From: Baffinella frigidus
Taxonomy: Eukaryota > Cryptophyceae > Cryptomonadales > Baffinellaceae
Direction of reading: 5' to 3'
Assembly: GCA_026770585.1 (NCBI GenBank)
Contig: MU646419.1
Location: 695,025 to 705,884, forward strand
DNA: 10,860 bases
Shown: positions 1-5,365 of the stretch, piece after piece
How positions within the stretch are numbered: position 1 is the stretch's first letter
Layout of the letters: the number at the start of each line of letters is the position of its first letter
Notes under the pieces: generated by a model
What the model was told of the DNA's origin: nothing
Database searches by the model: none
What the model saw: the letters and a program-made list of their open reading frames with translations, nothing else
Position numbers and translations under genes: made by a program

Positions 1-190
1 TGGGGTTTGGGGTGTAGGGTGTAGGGTGTGGGGTTTGGGGTGTGGGGTGTGGGGTTTGGGGTTTGGGGGTTGGGGTGTGGGGTTTGGTGTTTGGTGTTTG
101 GTGTTTGGGGTTGGGGGTTGGGGGTTTGGGGTTTGGGGTTTGGGGTTGAGGGTTTGGGGTGGGGGGGTTGGTGTTTAGGGTTGAGGGTAT
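1..190 (+). repeat. Degenerate telomere-like G-strand tract (TTTGGGG/TGTGGGG variants)
   Basis: The tract consists of G-runs separated by TTT, TGT or TT, giving TTTGGGG, TGTGGGG, TGTAGGG and GTTTGGTG units. It resembles eroded TTTAGGG-type telomere repeats. The G-rich strand reads left to right, so a functional chromosome end of this orientation would lie to the right, not at the left edge of the window. The tract is therefore interstitial, inverted or misassembled rather than the terminal cap. Any open frame through it is low-complexity and unsupported. Confidence 0.85.
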
Positions 191-200
191 AGGGGTTAGG

Positions 201-281
201 CACCCGTGCTGCTTCTGCAAGTCCGCGAGACACCGCTGCATGTCTTGGTCCTGCGTATTGTCTAGGGTTCAGGGTTTGTCA
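201..281 (+). repeat. Subtelomeric direct repeat, copy 1
   Basis: About 80 bp beginning CACCCG and ending with TAGGGTTCAGGGTTTGT. It matches 406-482 apart from a small indel and scattered substitutions; the shared core GAGACACCGCTGCATGTCTT is identical. The two copies are ~205 bp apart, with unique sequence between them (282-405) in which I see no gene. The arrangement is typical of subtelomeric repeat blocks bounded by telomere-like DNA. Confidence 0.85.
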
Positions 282-405
282 CGTCCGAAATTAGTACCGG
301 GCTGTAAGAAGGCGGTACAAAAAGTTGCCACCGCCACTTCCAATCCATGCGTCCATTTATTCTACATCGTATTTTGGTGCGTATAGTGAAGCAAGATTTT
401 ACACA

Positions 406-482
406 CACCCGCAGCTTCTGCAGGCCTGCGAGACACCGCTGCATGTCTTGGTCCTGCTTGTTGTCTAGGGTTCAGGGTTTGT
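406..482 (+). repeat. Subtelomeric direct repeat, copy 2
   Basis: Second copy of the 201-281 unit, with the same GAGACACCGCTGCATGTCTT core and the same junction into TAGGGTTCAGGGTTTG telomere-like DNA. Both copies exit into G-strand repeats at the same point, so the duplicated unit includes a short piece of telomere-like sequence. Confidence 0.85.
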
Positions 483-742
483 GGTATAGGGTTTAGTGTT
501 TGAGGTTTGGGGTTCGGGGCTCAGGGTTTACGGGTTTAGGGTTCAGATTGTTTAGGGTTTGGGGTTTAGTGGTTTATGGTTCAGGGTTTAGAATGTTAAG
601 GGTTTGTAGTTTAGGGTTTAGGGGCTAGGGTTTAGGGTTCAGTGTTTAGGGTTTAGGGTTTATGGTTTAGGGGTTAGGGTTTAGGGTTTAGGGTTTAGGG
701 TTTAGGGGTTAGGGTTTGGGGTTTAGGGTTTAGAGTTTAGGC
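483..742 (+). repeat. Interstitial TTTAGGG telomere-type repeat tract
   Basis: GGGTTTAGGG units mixed with variants (GGGTTCAGGG, GGGGTTAGGG, GTGTTTAGG). The least degenerate run is about 639-735, where exact TTTAGGG follows TTTAGGG several times. This is the plant/algal (Arabidopsis-type) telomere unit on its G-strand. Short strays of the same motif occur at 1323-1336, 2601-2611, 10151-10160 (C-strand) and 10203-10230. Confidence 0.9.
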
Positions 743-800
743 GTTCGCACCTTTGCGAGCGCCATTTGGATCGCGCGCGGGACGATACGCCTCTCTCCTG

Positions 801-879
801 CCAAAAGTTGACATCACCAAAAGTTGACATCACCAAAAGTCGATATCGCCAAAAGTTGACACCACAAAAGTTGACACCA
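801..879 (+). repeat. 16-bp tandem array, five units of CCAAAAGTTGACATCA type
   Basis: Units start at 801, 817, 833, 849 and 865. Units 1 and 2 are identical, unit 3 has GTCGATATCG in place of GTTGACATCA, and units 4-5 carry GACACCA. The core CCAAAAGTTGAC also ends a repeat dispersed through the window. It contains TTGAC, the core of the plant W-box bound by WRKY factors, but a regulatory role is only an inference. Confidence 0.9.
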
Positions 880-942
880 CAGTGCCAAACACGTTGAAAG
901 CTTCGTGCCAGAGAGCGGTTCATGACAATGGTGGATACAAGA

Positions 943-976
943 GGGCTAGCAAAAGTCGACCGGGCTAGCAAAAGTC
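943..976 (+). repeat. Short direct repeat GGGCTAGCAAAAGTC x2
   Basis: An exact 15-mer at 943-957 recurs at 962-976 (period 19). It carries the CAAAAGTC part of the nearby 16-bp array, so it may be a diverged extension of that array. Confidence 0.8.
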
Positions 977-1036
977 ACCTTCGTATGGCCGGCATTCTAA
1001 GGAATGACGAATGTGGGCCCAGAACGACGGTCCATC

Positions 1037-1204
1037 TATCTGTGGCCAAGAGACGCGAAACTCGCGGTCACGTATCTGACAGAAATCTGTCAGATACGTG
1101 ACCAAACCCGCCCGTGACTGGTACTAAATTTAACAACCTCACATTTAAAATAGTCCCATTTCTAGCCTCGAGTGGTATCTGTGGCCAACAGACGCGAAAA
1201 CCGC
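1037..1204 (+). repeat. 29-bp direct repeats flanking a hairpin
   Basis: TATCTGTGGCCAAGAGACGC begins the 29-base left copy (1037-1065); the right copy (1176-1204) matches at 26 of 29 positions. The perfect hairpin 1066-1103 starts at the base after the left copy. The remaining ~70 bp between hairpin and right copy is AT-rich and shows no gene. Confidence 0.85.
1066..1103. repeat. Perfect 18-bp inverted repeat with 2-nt centre
   Basis: Arms 1066-1083 (GGTCACGTATCTGACAGA) and 1086-1103 are exact reverse complements separated by AA. Such a compact, error-free palindrome is conspicuous beside the mutated repeats around it, suggesting recent origin or constraint. It is not followed by a T-run, and a eukaryotic setting makes a bacterial-type terminator unlikely. 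Confidence 0.9.
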
Positions 1205-1234
1205 TCCTACCAGTGGGTCTCCGTTTGTTCAGAA

Positions 1235-1260
1235 ACCCTCCCGCTTGCACGCGGGAGGGT
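1235..1260. repeat. GC-rich hairpin ACCCTCCCGC / GCGGGAGGGT
   Basis: Exact 10-bp arms (1235-1244, 1251-1260) around a 6-nt loop TTGCAC. No associated ORF or RNA gene was recognised. From here to about 1420 I see only a short telomere-like stretch (1323-1336) and unassigned sequence. Confidence 0.75.
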
Positions 1261-1422
1261 GCTTTCTAGACAGAGAGCCGGGGTTTGACGTTCCGTACCC
1301 ACGACACGCTGATTCCACACGCAGGGTTTAGGGTTTACCAAGGCCTAGGACACGCAAAATGGTGCAACACGGTGCAACAGCTCTGCCTCACTCGGGTTGA
1401 CCGACTATTCTGAAGTTGACGT

Positions 1423-1499
1423 TCTGGACGGGTGGTACAAACTCGTCAACTTTGGAGCGAAAACGAGCCCGGTCTCACCAAACTGGTGAGCCCAAATTA
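1423..1499 (+). repeat. Dispersed AAGTTGAC-GTCAACTT repeat, copy A
   Basis: GACTATTCTGAAGTTGAC, a ~20-nt spacer containing GGTACAAA, then CGTCAACTTTGGAGCG, CCGGTCTCAC and AGCCCAAAT. It aligns along its length with 2315-2410 and with the reverse complement of 3540-3660. The inner arms AAGTTGAC and GTCAACTT form an 8-bp inverted repeat, so the left part can fold. No coding capacity is evident. Confidence 0.8.
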
Positions 1500-1628
1500 A
1501 TCTCGGAAGATAACTGGATCAGTTCCTTTTCAATAGGTGGTTGAATGGGGAAAATCTGTCAAGGCATAGTAAATTCAATTAGGCCTCCTAACTATTTGAC
1601 AACGCTAATTTAATCCCCATAAAATTAT

Positions 1629-1732
1629 TAATTAATTGCGTTTGGGCAACGAAAATTACAACACGGTTTGCTCATAAAAGTAATAGTAGAACGTTTGTGT
1701 AGTAAATTTCGTTGCGCCAATAGCAATTGATC
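1629..1732. mobile_element. MITE-like foldback, degenerate relative of the 2723-2862 element
   Basis: Left arm 1629-1664 and right arm 1697-1732 are imperfect reverse complements (about three quarters matching). The inner portions carry CAACGAAAATTACAACACGG and GTGTAGTAAATTTCGT. The same inner motifs occur in the same order and spacing in the 2723-2862 foldback, so the two are related copies; this one is older or more mutated. It encodes nothing recognisable. Confidence 0.7.
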
Positions 1733-1752
1733 AATGCTTTTGTGGAAATGAA

Positions 1753-1806
1753 ATTGGGGATCTGATTCAGGTATCTTTCGAGATGAAAATAGACTGAGAG
1801 AGAGGT
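1753..1806 (+). repeat. Repeat segment TTGGGGAYCTGATT..GAGATGAAAATAGAC
   Basis: About 54 bp ending GAGAGGTA that closely matches 2170-2223. In copy 2170-2223 the sequence continues directly as TAGGATT; here it is split after the TA by the 1808-1933 element and resumes as TAGGATT at 1934. This pairing identifies the insertion point of that element. Confidence 0.8.
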
Positions 1807-1935
1807 ACCACGCCAGAGGCCTCAAAATATCCACTTTTGACATCTTTCAGGGGAAATCCCTTGAATGCTTGAGTTAACGACGTCAGATCTGACGTGGATA
1901 AGACGTCGGTTTCCCTCGAGGCCTCTGGCGTGGTA
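1806..1935. mobile_element. TA-flanked MITE with 16-bp perfect terminal inverted repeats
   Basis: TACCACGCCAGAGGCCTC (1806-1823) is the exact reverse complement of 1918-1935. The related unoccupied sequence at 2215-2228 reads GAGGTAGGATT, while here it reads GAGG-TA-[element]-TA-GGATT, so the outer TA on each side is a target-site duplication and the element proper is 1808-1933 (126 bp). TA duplication with short inverted ends is characteristic of Tc1/mariner-type MITEs. The interior is noncoding and contains the perfect 16-bp palindrome ACGTCAGATCTGACGT (1880-1895). No transposase is present. Confidence 0.85.
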
Positions 1936-2069
1936 GGATTTCGTCCCGGACCTGAACAGATTTAATTTCGGGAACTGTCCATCTACAAGATTCATGGTAC
2001 ACACCCAGCTATTTTAAAGCCCTAAAAGTACGAAACGGCTCAAATGCCAAGCCAAATCTGAAATTAAAT

Positions 2070-2125
2070 CTATTCAGGAACTCGGAGAGATTGAGTACCG
2101 TCAGCGTCAGGCTCCTGAAAAACGC
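2070..2125 (+). repeat. Fragment of dispersed repeat (GATTGAGTACCGTCAGCGTCAGGCTCC)
   Basis: The core GATTGAGTACCGTCAGCGTC (about 2090-2109) and the following CAGGCTCCT recur at 2226-2256 and 2429-2459, each downstream of GAGACAGAGG-type sequence in the latter two. At least three partial copies of the same unit therefore lie within 400 bp. No gene is evident. Confidence 0.75.
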
Positions 2126-2169
2126 TCCAGTAATTTTCATTAAAACGTGCCCCGTAGTGTACCAAGTGG

Positions 2170-2275
2170 TTGGGGACCTGATTGAGTAATCTTTCGAGAT
2201 GAAAATAGACCGAGACAGAGGTAGGATTGAGTACCGTCAGCATCCGGCTCCTCCTGAGATGCAACGAGCAGCAGC
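2170..2275 (+). repeat. Repeat copy carrying the unoccupied TA site
   Basis: Contains CTTTCGAGATGAAAATAGAC, GAGACAGAGGTAGGATTGAG and CCGTCAGCATCCGGCTCCTC. Its TA at 2222-2223 is the unoccupied counterpart of the 1806-1935 insertion. A further partial copy follows at 2408-2480 with CA in place of TA. Confidence 0.8.
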
Positions 2276-2314
2276 AAATGAAATCCCTAGCCCTGAAGCA
2301 GGACCCCCCTGGCG

Positions 2315-2410
2315 GACTATTCAGAAGTTGACATGCTGGGTTCGCGGTACAAATCCGTCAACTTTGGAGCGGAAAAGATCCCGGTCTCACGAAATTGGCG
2401 GGCCCAAATA
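2315..2410 (+). repeat. Dispersed AAGTTGAC-GTCAACTT repeat, copy B
   Basis: GACTATTCAGAAGTTGACAT, GCGGTACAAATCCGTCAACT, TTGGAGCG, CCGGTCTCAC and GGGCCCAAAT occur in the same order as copy A (1423-1499) and inverted copy C (3540-3660). It runs directly into ATAGACCGAGACAGAGGCAG, which shows that the GAGACAGAG segment belongs to the same composite repeat. Confidence 0.85.
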
Positions 2411-2470
2411 GACCGAGACAGAGGCAGGATTGAGTACCGTCAGCGTCAGGCTCCTCCTGAGAGGCCCCGA

Positions 2471-2598
2471 GCAGCAGCCTCGCTGTCACCTGCGAGTTAT
2501 AAAATTTAGTCAACTTGAATAATGATCCGCCCGCTCAACGTGGAGCGTATTGAAACAATACGGGTTAGACCCTAAGGGCGACACAATGTGAGGAAGCT
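2471..2598 (+). repeat. 128-bp direct repeat, copy 1
   Basis: Matches 2892-3019 over exactly 128 bases with about four substitutions and no gaps. Inside are two adjacent small hairpins, CGCTC-AACGTG-GAGCG and CGTATTG-AAA-CAATACG (2546-2562), plus AGTCAACTTGAATAATGATC. The second hairpin is mutated in copy 2 (CAATAAG). Low divergence points to a recent duplication. Confidence 0.92.
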
Positions 2599-2632
2599 GT
2601 AGGGTTTGGGGCCTCGCCGTCACCTTCGGGAG

Positions 2633-2690
2633 GAGAGCAAATCGTTGTTTTCAATCCCCTTCAAACCACGGCCTCCTCGGGAGGGTATAC
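2633..2690 (+). repeat. Diverged fragment related to one arm of the 3726-3850 foldback
   Basis: GAGAGCAAATCGTTGTTTTC followed by AATCCCCTT resembles the reverse complement of 3800-3845 (GGGAGCAAATCGTGATTTTC, AATCCCCTT). It is a single arm without its partner, so it may be a truncated copy. Confidence 0.6.
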
Positions 2691-2722
2691 ACGGTGGCGG
2701 GAGTGTCGAATCTAATGGAATC

Positions 2723-2862
2723 TTATCCGGGGAAACCTATTTTTCTTTAGTTTGAGGTCAACGAAAATTACTACACGGTTCGTTCTTATTAGTAATATTA
2801 AAGCAGTTGTGTAGTGATTTTCGTGGCCATCAAACTAAAGAAAAATAGGTTTCCCCGGATAA
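2723..2862. mobile_element. MITE-like foldback with perfect 33-bp terminal inverted repeats
   Basis: The left end 2723-2755 (TTATCCGGGGAAACC... to TTTGA) is the exact reverse complement of 2830-2862. The pairing continues imperfectly inward (ACGAAAATTACTACAC versus GTGTAGTGATTTTCGT) to a loop of about 32 nt, so nearly all 140 bp can fold. If the outermost TA on each side (2724-2725, 2860-2861) is a target duplication, the ends are TCCGGGG...CCCCGGA. It is noncoding and related to 1629-1732. It lies between the two 128-bp direct repeats. Confidence 0.85.
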
Positions 2863-2891
2863 AATCCACATACGGGAAAGTTATGTCTCAG

Positions 2892-3019
2892 GCAGCAGCC
2901 TCGCCGTCACCTGCGAGTTATCAAATTTAGTCAACTTGAATAATGATCCGCCCGCTCAACGTGGAGCGTATTGAAACAATAAGGGTGAGACCCTAAGGGC
3001 GACACAATGTGAGGAAGCT
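2892..3019 (+). repeat. 128-bp direct repeat, copy 2
   Basis: Near-identical to 2471-2598. Flanks differ from the first base on either side (GTAGGGTTTGG after copy 1, TCCCGTGTCAC after copy 2), giving sharp boundaries. The period of 421 bp encloses the 2723-2862 foldback. Confidence 0.92.
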
Positions 3020-3050
3020 TCCCGTGTCACATTCGGGTTTCGGAGTTCCA

Positions 3051-3277
3051 CCAGCAACCCGTAGCAGCTTATAACCGGGTCGGGTACTGCAGTAATTTTC
3101 AGCTAAATCAATGAGATCACATTGAATTTCCCGTCAGCAATTCCCAGACCCCTAGCAACTCCTACCGTAGGGTCCAGCGAATAAACCCCACAAAAAAAAT
3201 CCCGGATTCTTACAAGGATCCTAAAAACATTCCCGGATTCTTGCAAGGATCCTTTTAAAACTGCTACAGGTTGCTGG
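3051..3277. mobile_element. Candidate foldback element with ~20-bp imperfect ends
   Basis: CCAGCAACCCGTAGCAGCTT (3051-3070) matches the reverse complement of 3258-3277 at 18 of 20 positions. The 187-bp interior holds an internal 23-bp direct repeat (3200-3222, 3231-3253) and no convincing ORF; an open minus frame across it is broken up by that non-triplet repeat. No target duplication is clear, so classification as a mobile element is tentative. Confidence 0.5.
3200..3253 (+). repeat. 23-bp direct repeat TCCCGGATTCTTNCAAGGAT..
   Basis: Two copies with period 31, differing at one position (TTACAAGG versus TTGCAAGG) and both ending GGATCCT. They lie inside the 3051-3277 candidate element. Confidence 0.85.
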
Positions 3278-3279
3278 TG

Positions 3280-3297
3280 AGTCAACGCTTGTTGACT
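3280..3297. repeat. Small palindrome AGTCAAC-GCTT-GTTGACT
   Basis: Perfect 7-bp arms made of the same GTCAAC/GTTGAC core that ends the dispersed repeat family, here closed up to a 4-nt loop and followed by TTTTG. A second small hairpin, GGTCTTCTC-AACAC-GAGGAGACC, lies at 3392-3414. I see no gene between about 3300 and 3540. Confidence 0.7.
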
Positions 3298-3437
3298 TTT
3301 GAAAAGAACTGCCTGGTGGATAATTGACTTTCGGCGAACCCTTGGAAGAATGTGGCGTGGCCGCAACGCCCGCGTGCCCACGAGTTAATCTGGTCTTCTC
3401 AACACGAGGAGACCGGGAGTTGATTCTCCTGTTTTTT

Positions 3438-3462
3438 GCTACAACCCCGTCAACTTTTGGCG
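3438..3462 (+). repeat. Fragment of dispersed repeat (TACAACCCCGTCAACTTTTGGCG)
   Basis: Carries the exact 12-mer GTCAACTTTTGG, reverse complement of the 800-880 array core, after TACAA-N4. It corresponds to the central part of copies A and B but lacks their outer portions. Confidence 0.7.
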
Positions 3463-3539
3463 AGGAAACGATCAGCCAGTCAACTTGAATAAGGCAGAGT
3501 TTGCAGACCTCTACAACCTTCTTGCGTCACGTCTTGTGC

Positions 3540-3660
3540 GGTCTCCTAGCTCTGTCTCAAGATTATGTGGGCTCTCCAGTTTGGTGACCCGGGCTCTTTC
3601 CCGCTCCAAAGTTGACGGATTCGTACCGCAACCCCAGCATGTCAACTTAAGAATAGACCG
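3540..3660 (-). repeat. Dispersed AAGTTGAC-GTCAACTT repeat, copy C (inverted)
   Basis: On the minus strand it reads CGGTCTATTCTTAAGTTGAC, GCGGTACGAATCCGTCAACT, TTGGAGCGGG, GAGCCCACATAA and GAGACAGAGCTAGGAGACC. This is the same module order as copy B (2315-2440), including the GAGACAGAG extension, in opposite orientation. The open plus-strand frame over it is therefore repeat-derived rather than a gene. Confidence 0.82.
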
Positions 3661-3725
3661 CACCTGCTCCAGCACTGCAGAGAGGTAGACTGCCGCGCCG
3701 TCTCGGACCTGCCCAGGACCACCAG

Positions 3726-3850
3726 CCCTCAGATTGGGAACAAATCGTCTTGGCCGAGTCCCTATGTTTGTACCTCAGGTCGTCAGAATCCGACGACCTC
3801 CAGTACGAATCAAGGGGATTGAAAATCACGATTTGCTCCCGATCTGAGGG
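3726..3850. mobile_element. 125-bp foldback with 59-nt imperfect arms
   Basis: Arm 3726-3784 starts CCCTCAGATTGGGAACAAAT; arm 3792-3850 has the reverse complement (CCCTCAGATCGGGAGCAAAT), with roughly 70 percent matching over 59 ungapped positions and a 7-nt loop. The similarity continues a few bases outside (CCACCAG versus CCACAA). Both sides abut GAGAGGTAGACYGC-type sequence ending ACCTGCC (3680-3713 and 3854-3883), so a longer duplication may be involved. Noncoding. Confidence 0.72.
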
Positions 3851-3990
3851 TTGTGGAGAGGTAGACCGCGGCTCCGGCACCTGCCTTCTCAGCTGAGAAA
3901 TGAATTTATTAAAAGGATTAAGAGGAAAATGGTCGGAGTCTCGGACCTGCCGGGATGACACGATAGGCACGCCCAGTACCAGGGGAGGAC

Positions 3991-4068
3991 GCGCCGTTGG
4001 TCGAGGGGAAACCTCCGTTGATGGAGGGGGGAGGGCCGCTTGTGGAGGGGGGGGCGCCGTTGATGGCA
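3991..4068 (+). repeat. 21-bp degenerate minisatellite (CCGTTGATGGAGGGG)
   Basis: Four units start at about 3991, 4014, 4035 and 4055. Being near 21 bp, they generate 7-residue repeats in open frames on both strands, which explains the open frames here without a gene. The plus-strand G-richness gives a visible base-composition shift. Confidence 0.75.
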
Positions 4069-4172
4069 TGGGAAATCAGCGGCTATTGATCGCATGGCAC
4101 CGCGAAAAGCTGAAGCTCGGTGGAGGGAGAGGCGTGCAAGGTCCCACAGGCAGTGCCTGGCTCTGTCCTGGT

Positions 4173-4191
4173 TCAGGAGCCCTGAACCTGG
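4173..4191. repeat. Short hairpin near TGGTTCAGGAGCCCTGAACC
   Basis: GGTTCAGG and CCTGAACC are perfect 8-bp arms with a 3-nt loop. It falls downstream (minus sense) of the H2A-like segment. No function is assignable. Confidence 0.6.
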
Positions 4192-4325
4192 CAGTCGTTC
4201 CCAGGAAACCCACTGCTGGAGGCATGTGGCCAAATGTCCCCACTGAACCAGTGCCCAGCCATTCGGGGCAGGTTGCTGCACTGTGACACCCACGCGCATG
4301 CGTTCTGAAGGAGGAGGGTCAGCAC

Positions 4326-4550
4326 CTTCGTTGCATAGCCGCCCTGCTGCAGCGCCGTCCTGATCCGATCAGCCGGGAACAGCGGCACGCGCTTCCGCCC
4401 TCCTCCCCCCCCTTCTCCCTCGTTCTCCTCGCGGCTCCGCTTTCCCAGCTCCCCCTCCTCCCGTTCGCTCTGGTCGTCATTGTCGGAAGGAGGAGGGGGT
4501 GCAGGGACCATCTCAGGAAGTCGCCGCCTGCCGGGCTTGTTCGAATCCAT
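4326..4550 (-). CDS. Possible first exon with histone H2A-like motif (partial)
   Basis: Reading from an ATG at 4550, the first 75 residues are a Pro-rich start, an acidic Asp/Glu/Ser/Arg tract (about 23-48), a Gly run and a basic RKR. Residues 58-76 read FPADRIRTALQQGGYATKV. This fits the H2A pattern F-P-x-x-R-I-x(3)-L-x-x-G-x-Y-A-x-x-V, the start of the histone fold (established family knowledge). After Lys75 the minus strand reads AAG|GTGCTG, a possible splice donor, and the open frame beyond to 4173 loses resemblance to any histone. The second histone helix was not found downstream in the window, so this is either one exon of a divergent H2A-like or other histone-fold protein, a pseudogene, or chance. 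The acidic N-terminal tail would be unusual for a core H2A. Confidence 0.4.
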
Positions 4551-4697
4551 CCGGATAGGCGGGGGGTGAGAACCAGGGGAAGTTACGGGATCTTTCCCGG
4601 GGAAACCCTGAAAACAAATCGAGGACCGACAAAATTCGGTATACGGGAGGGAGGGAGAAAAAAAGACCTCTTAAAGGCCAGGGGCATGATCTTCCTA

Positions 4698-4803
4698 GTC
4701 TTCCCCCTCTTAGTGTTAAAATCTGAGAGCACGTTTGTGGAACAGAATTGAAAGTTGGTACACCAATGTGGTCTCAGATTTTAGCACTAAAAGGGAGAAG
4801 GAC
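4698..4803. mobile_element. Foldback element with ~35-bp imperfect arms
   Basis: Arm 4698-4732 (GTCTTCCCCCTCTTAGTGTT, then AAAATCTGAGAGCAC) is matched by the reverse complement of 4768-4803 (GTCCTTCTCCCTTTTAGTGC, then TAAAATCTGAGACCAC), with a 1-nt gap and a few mismatches. The central 35 nt is unpaired. No clear target duplication. From 4804 to 5130 I see no gene, only GC-variable unique sequence with a few short open frames of no recognisable character. Confidence 0.7.
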
Positions 4804-5130
4804 CTCAAAACGAGGCTTTGCGGGGATTCCCGGTCCCGAGGCGGGCCCGATTGGGTGTAACTTCCGACCCCCTGGGCTCATTTCACTTTTCTCGACGATT
4901 CTAAAATCCTCAAAAGGTCCCCTTCAGATCCGCTCAATGAATCTTGTTTTTGGTAATTTTATGTTGTTGTTTCTGACGCTTGGATTGCCCTGAATTCCGT
5001 TGACTTCCGTACACAGGGGAAAACCTCTTCACATCCACCTTTCTCTCCTTTCATCTCTGGTATCTTGACTGATTTCACCTCAACCCCCCTCACATTCCCT
5101 CGCACCTTTTGGAATCTTGTTCCCACTTGA

Positions 5131-5213
5131 CATCTGGGGTATCCGTGGTTGGAGCTTCAACCATGGGATACCATGAGCCTCATGACGGCTGACTTGGGCT
5201 CGGTGTGTGTGCG
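5131..5213 (+). repeat. Dispersed repeat with GGTATCC hairpin, copy 1
   Basis: CATCTGGGGTATCCGTGGTT, GGAGCTT, GGGATACCAT and later GACTTGG...GGTGTGTGTG recur in order at 6268-6358. Within copy 1, GGTATCCGTGGTTG (5138-5151) pairs with CAACCATGGGATACC (5158-5172) across GAGCTT, with a one-base bulge. In copy 2 the outer GGTATCC/GGGATACC are kept although the inner stem has diverged. Confidence 0.82.
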
Positions 5214-5277
5214 GGCGCGCTCCTACTTGGAAGCAATCAAACACCCCAACAGAGTCACCCTTCATCCCCTCTTCACG

Positions 5278-5365
5278 ATCCGAAAGCAAAAATGCTTTCT
5301 TTGCAGATCCCTTCTACGAAACGGCGTTTCGTTGGCGTATGTTGGGAAAAGTTGTCAAGGCACCC
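5278..5365 (+). repeat. Outlying copy of the CTGCAGATCC-type unit
   Basis: CGAAAGCAAAAATGCTTTCT, TTGCAGATCCCTTCTACG, AACGGCG and TATGTTGGGA match 6073-6152 closely. The unit begins with the small palindrome AAAGCA-AAAA-TGCTTT. The tandem cluster to which it belongs is at 5895-6215. Confidence 0.82.

Noticed and set aside
1-190. True terminal telomere cap at the left edge
   Set aside because: G-strand orientation is opposite to that required at a left end, and the repeats are heavily degenerate.
723-971. Minus-strand 82-residue open frame with repeated VNFWR-type residues
   Set aside because: The residues derive from the 16-bp tandem array; this is repeat DNA.
1235-1260. Rho-independent-type terminator
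   Set aside because: The GC-rich hairpin is not followed by a T-run and the window is eukaryotic.
3103-3381. Minus-strand 92-residue open frame
   Set aside because: It crosses a candidate mobile element with a 31-bp repeat period (not a multiple of three) and continues outside it. No family character is visible.
3647-4299. Overlapping open frames of 128-140 residues on both strands
   Set aside because: They run through the 3726-3850 foldback and the 21-bp minisatellite. The 7-residue periodicity comes from the repeat and I recognise no protein family.
4495-4560. tRNA-like T-loop CTTGTTCGAATCCAT
   Set aside because: No acceptor, D or anticodon stem can be built around it; the bases are explained by the start of the minus-strand H2A-like segment.
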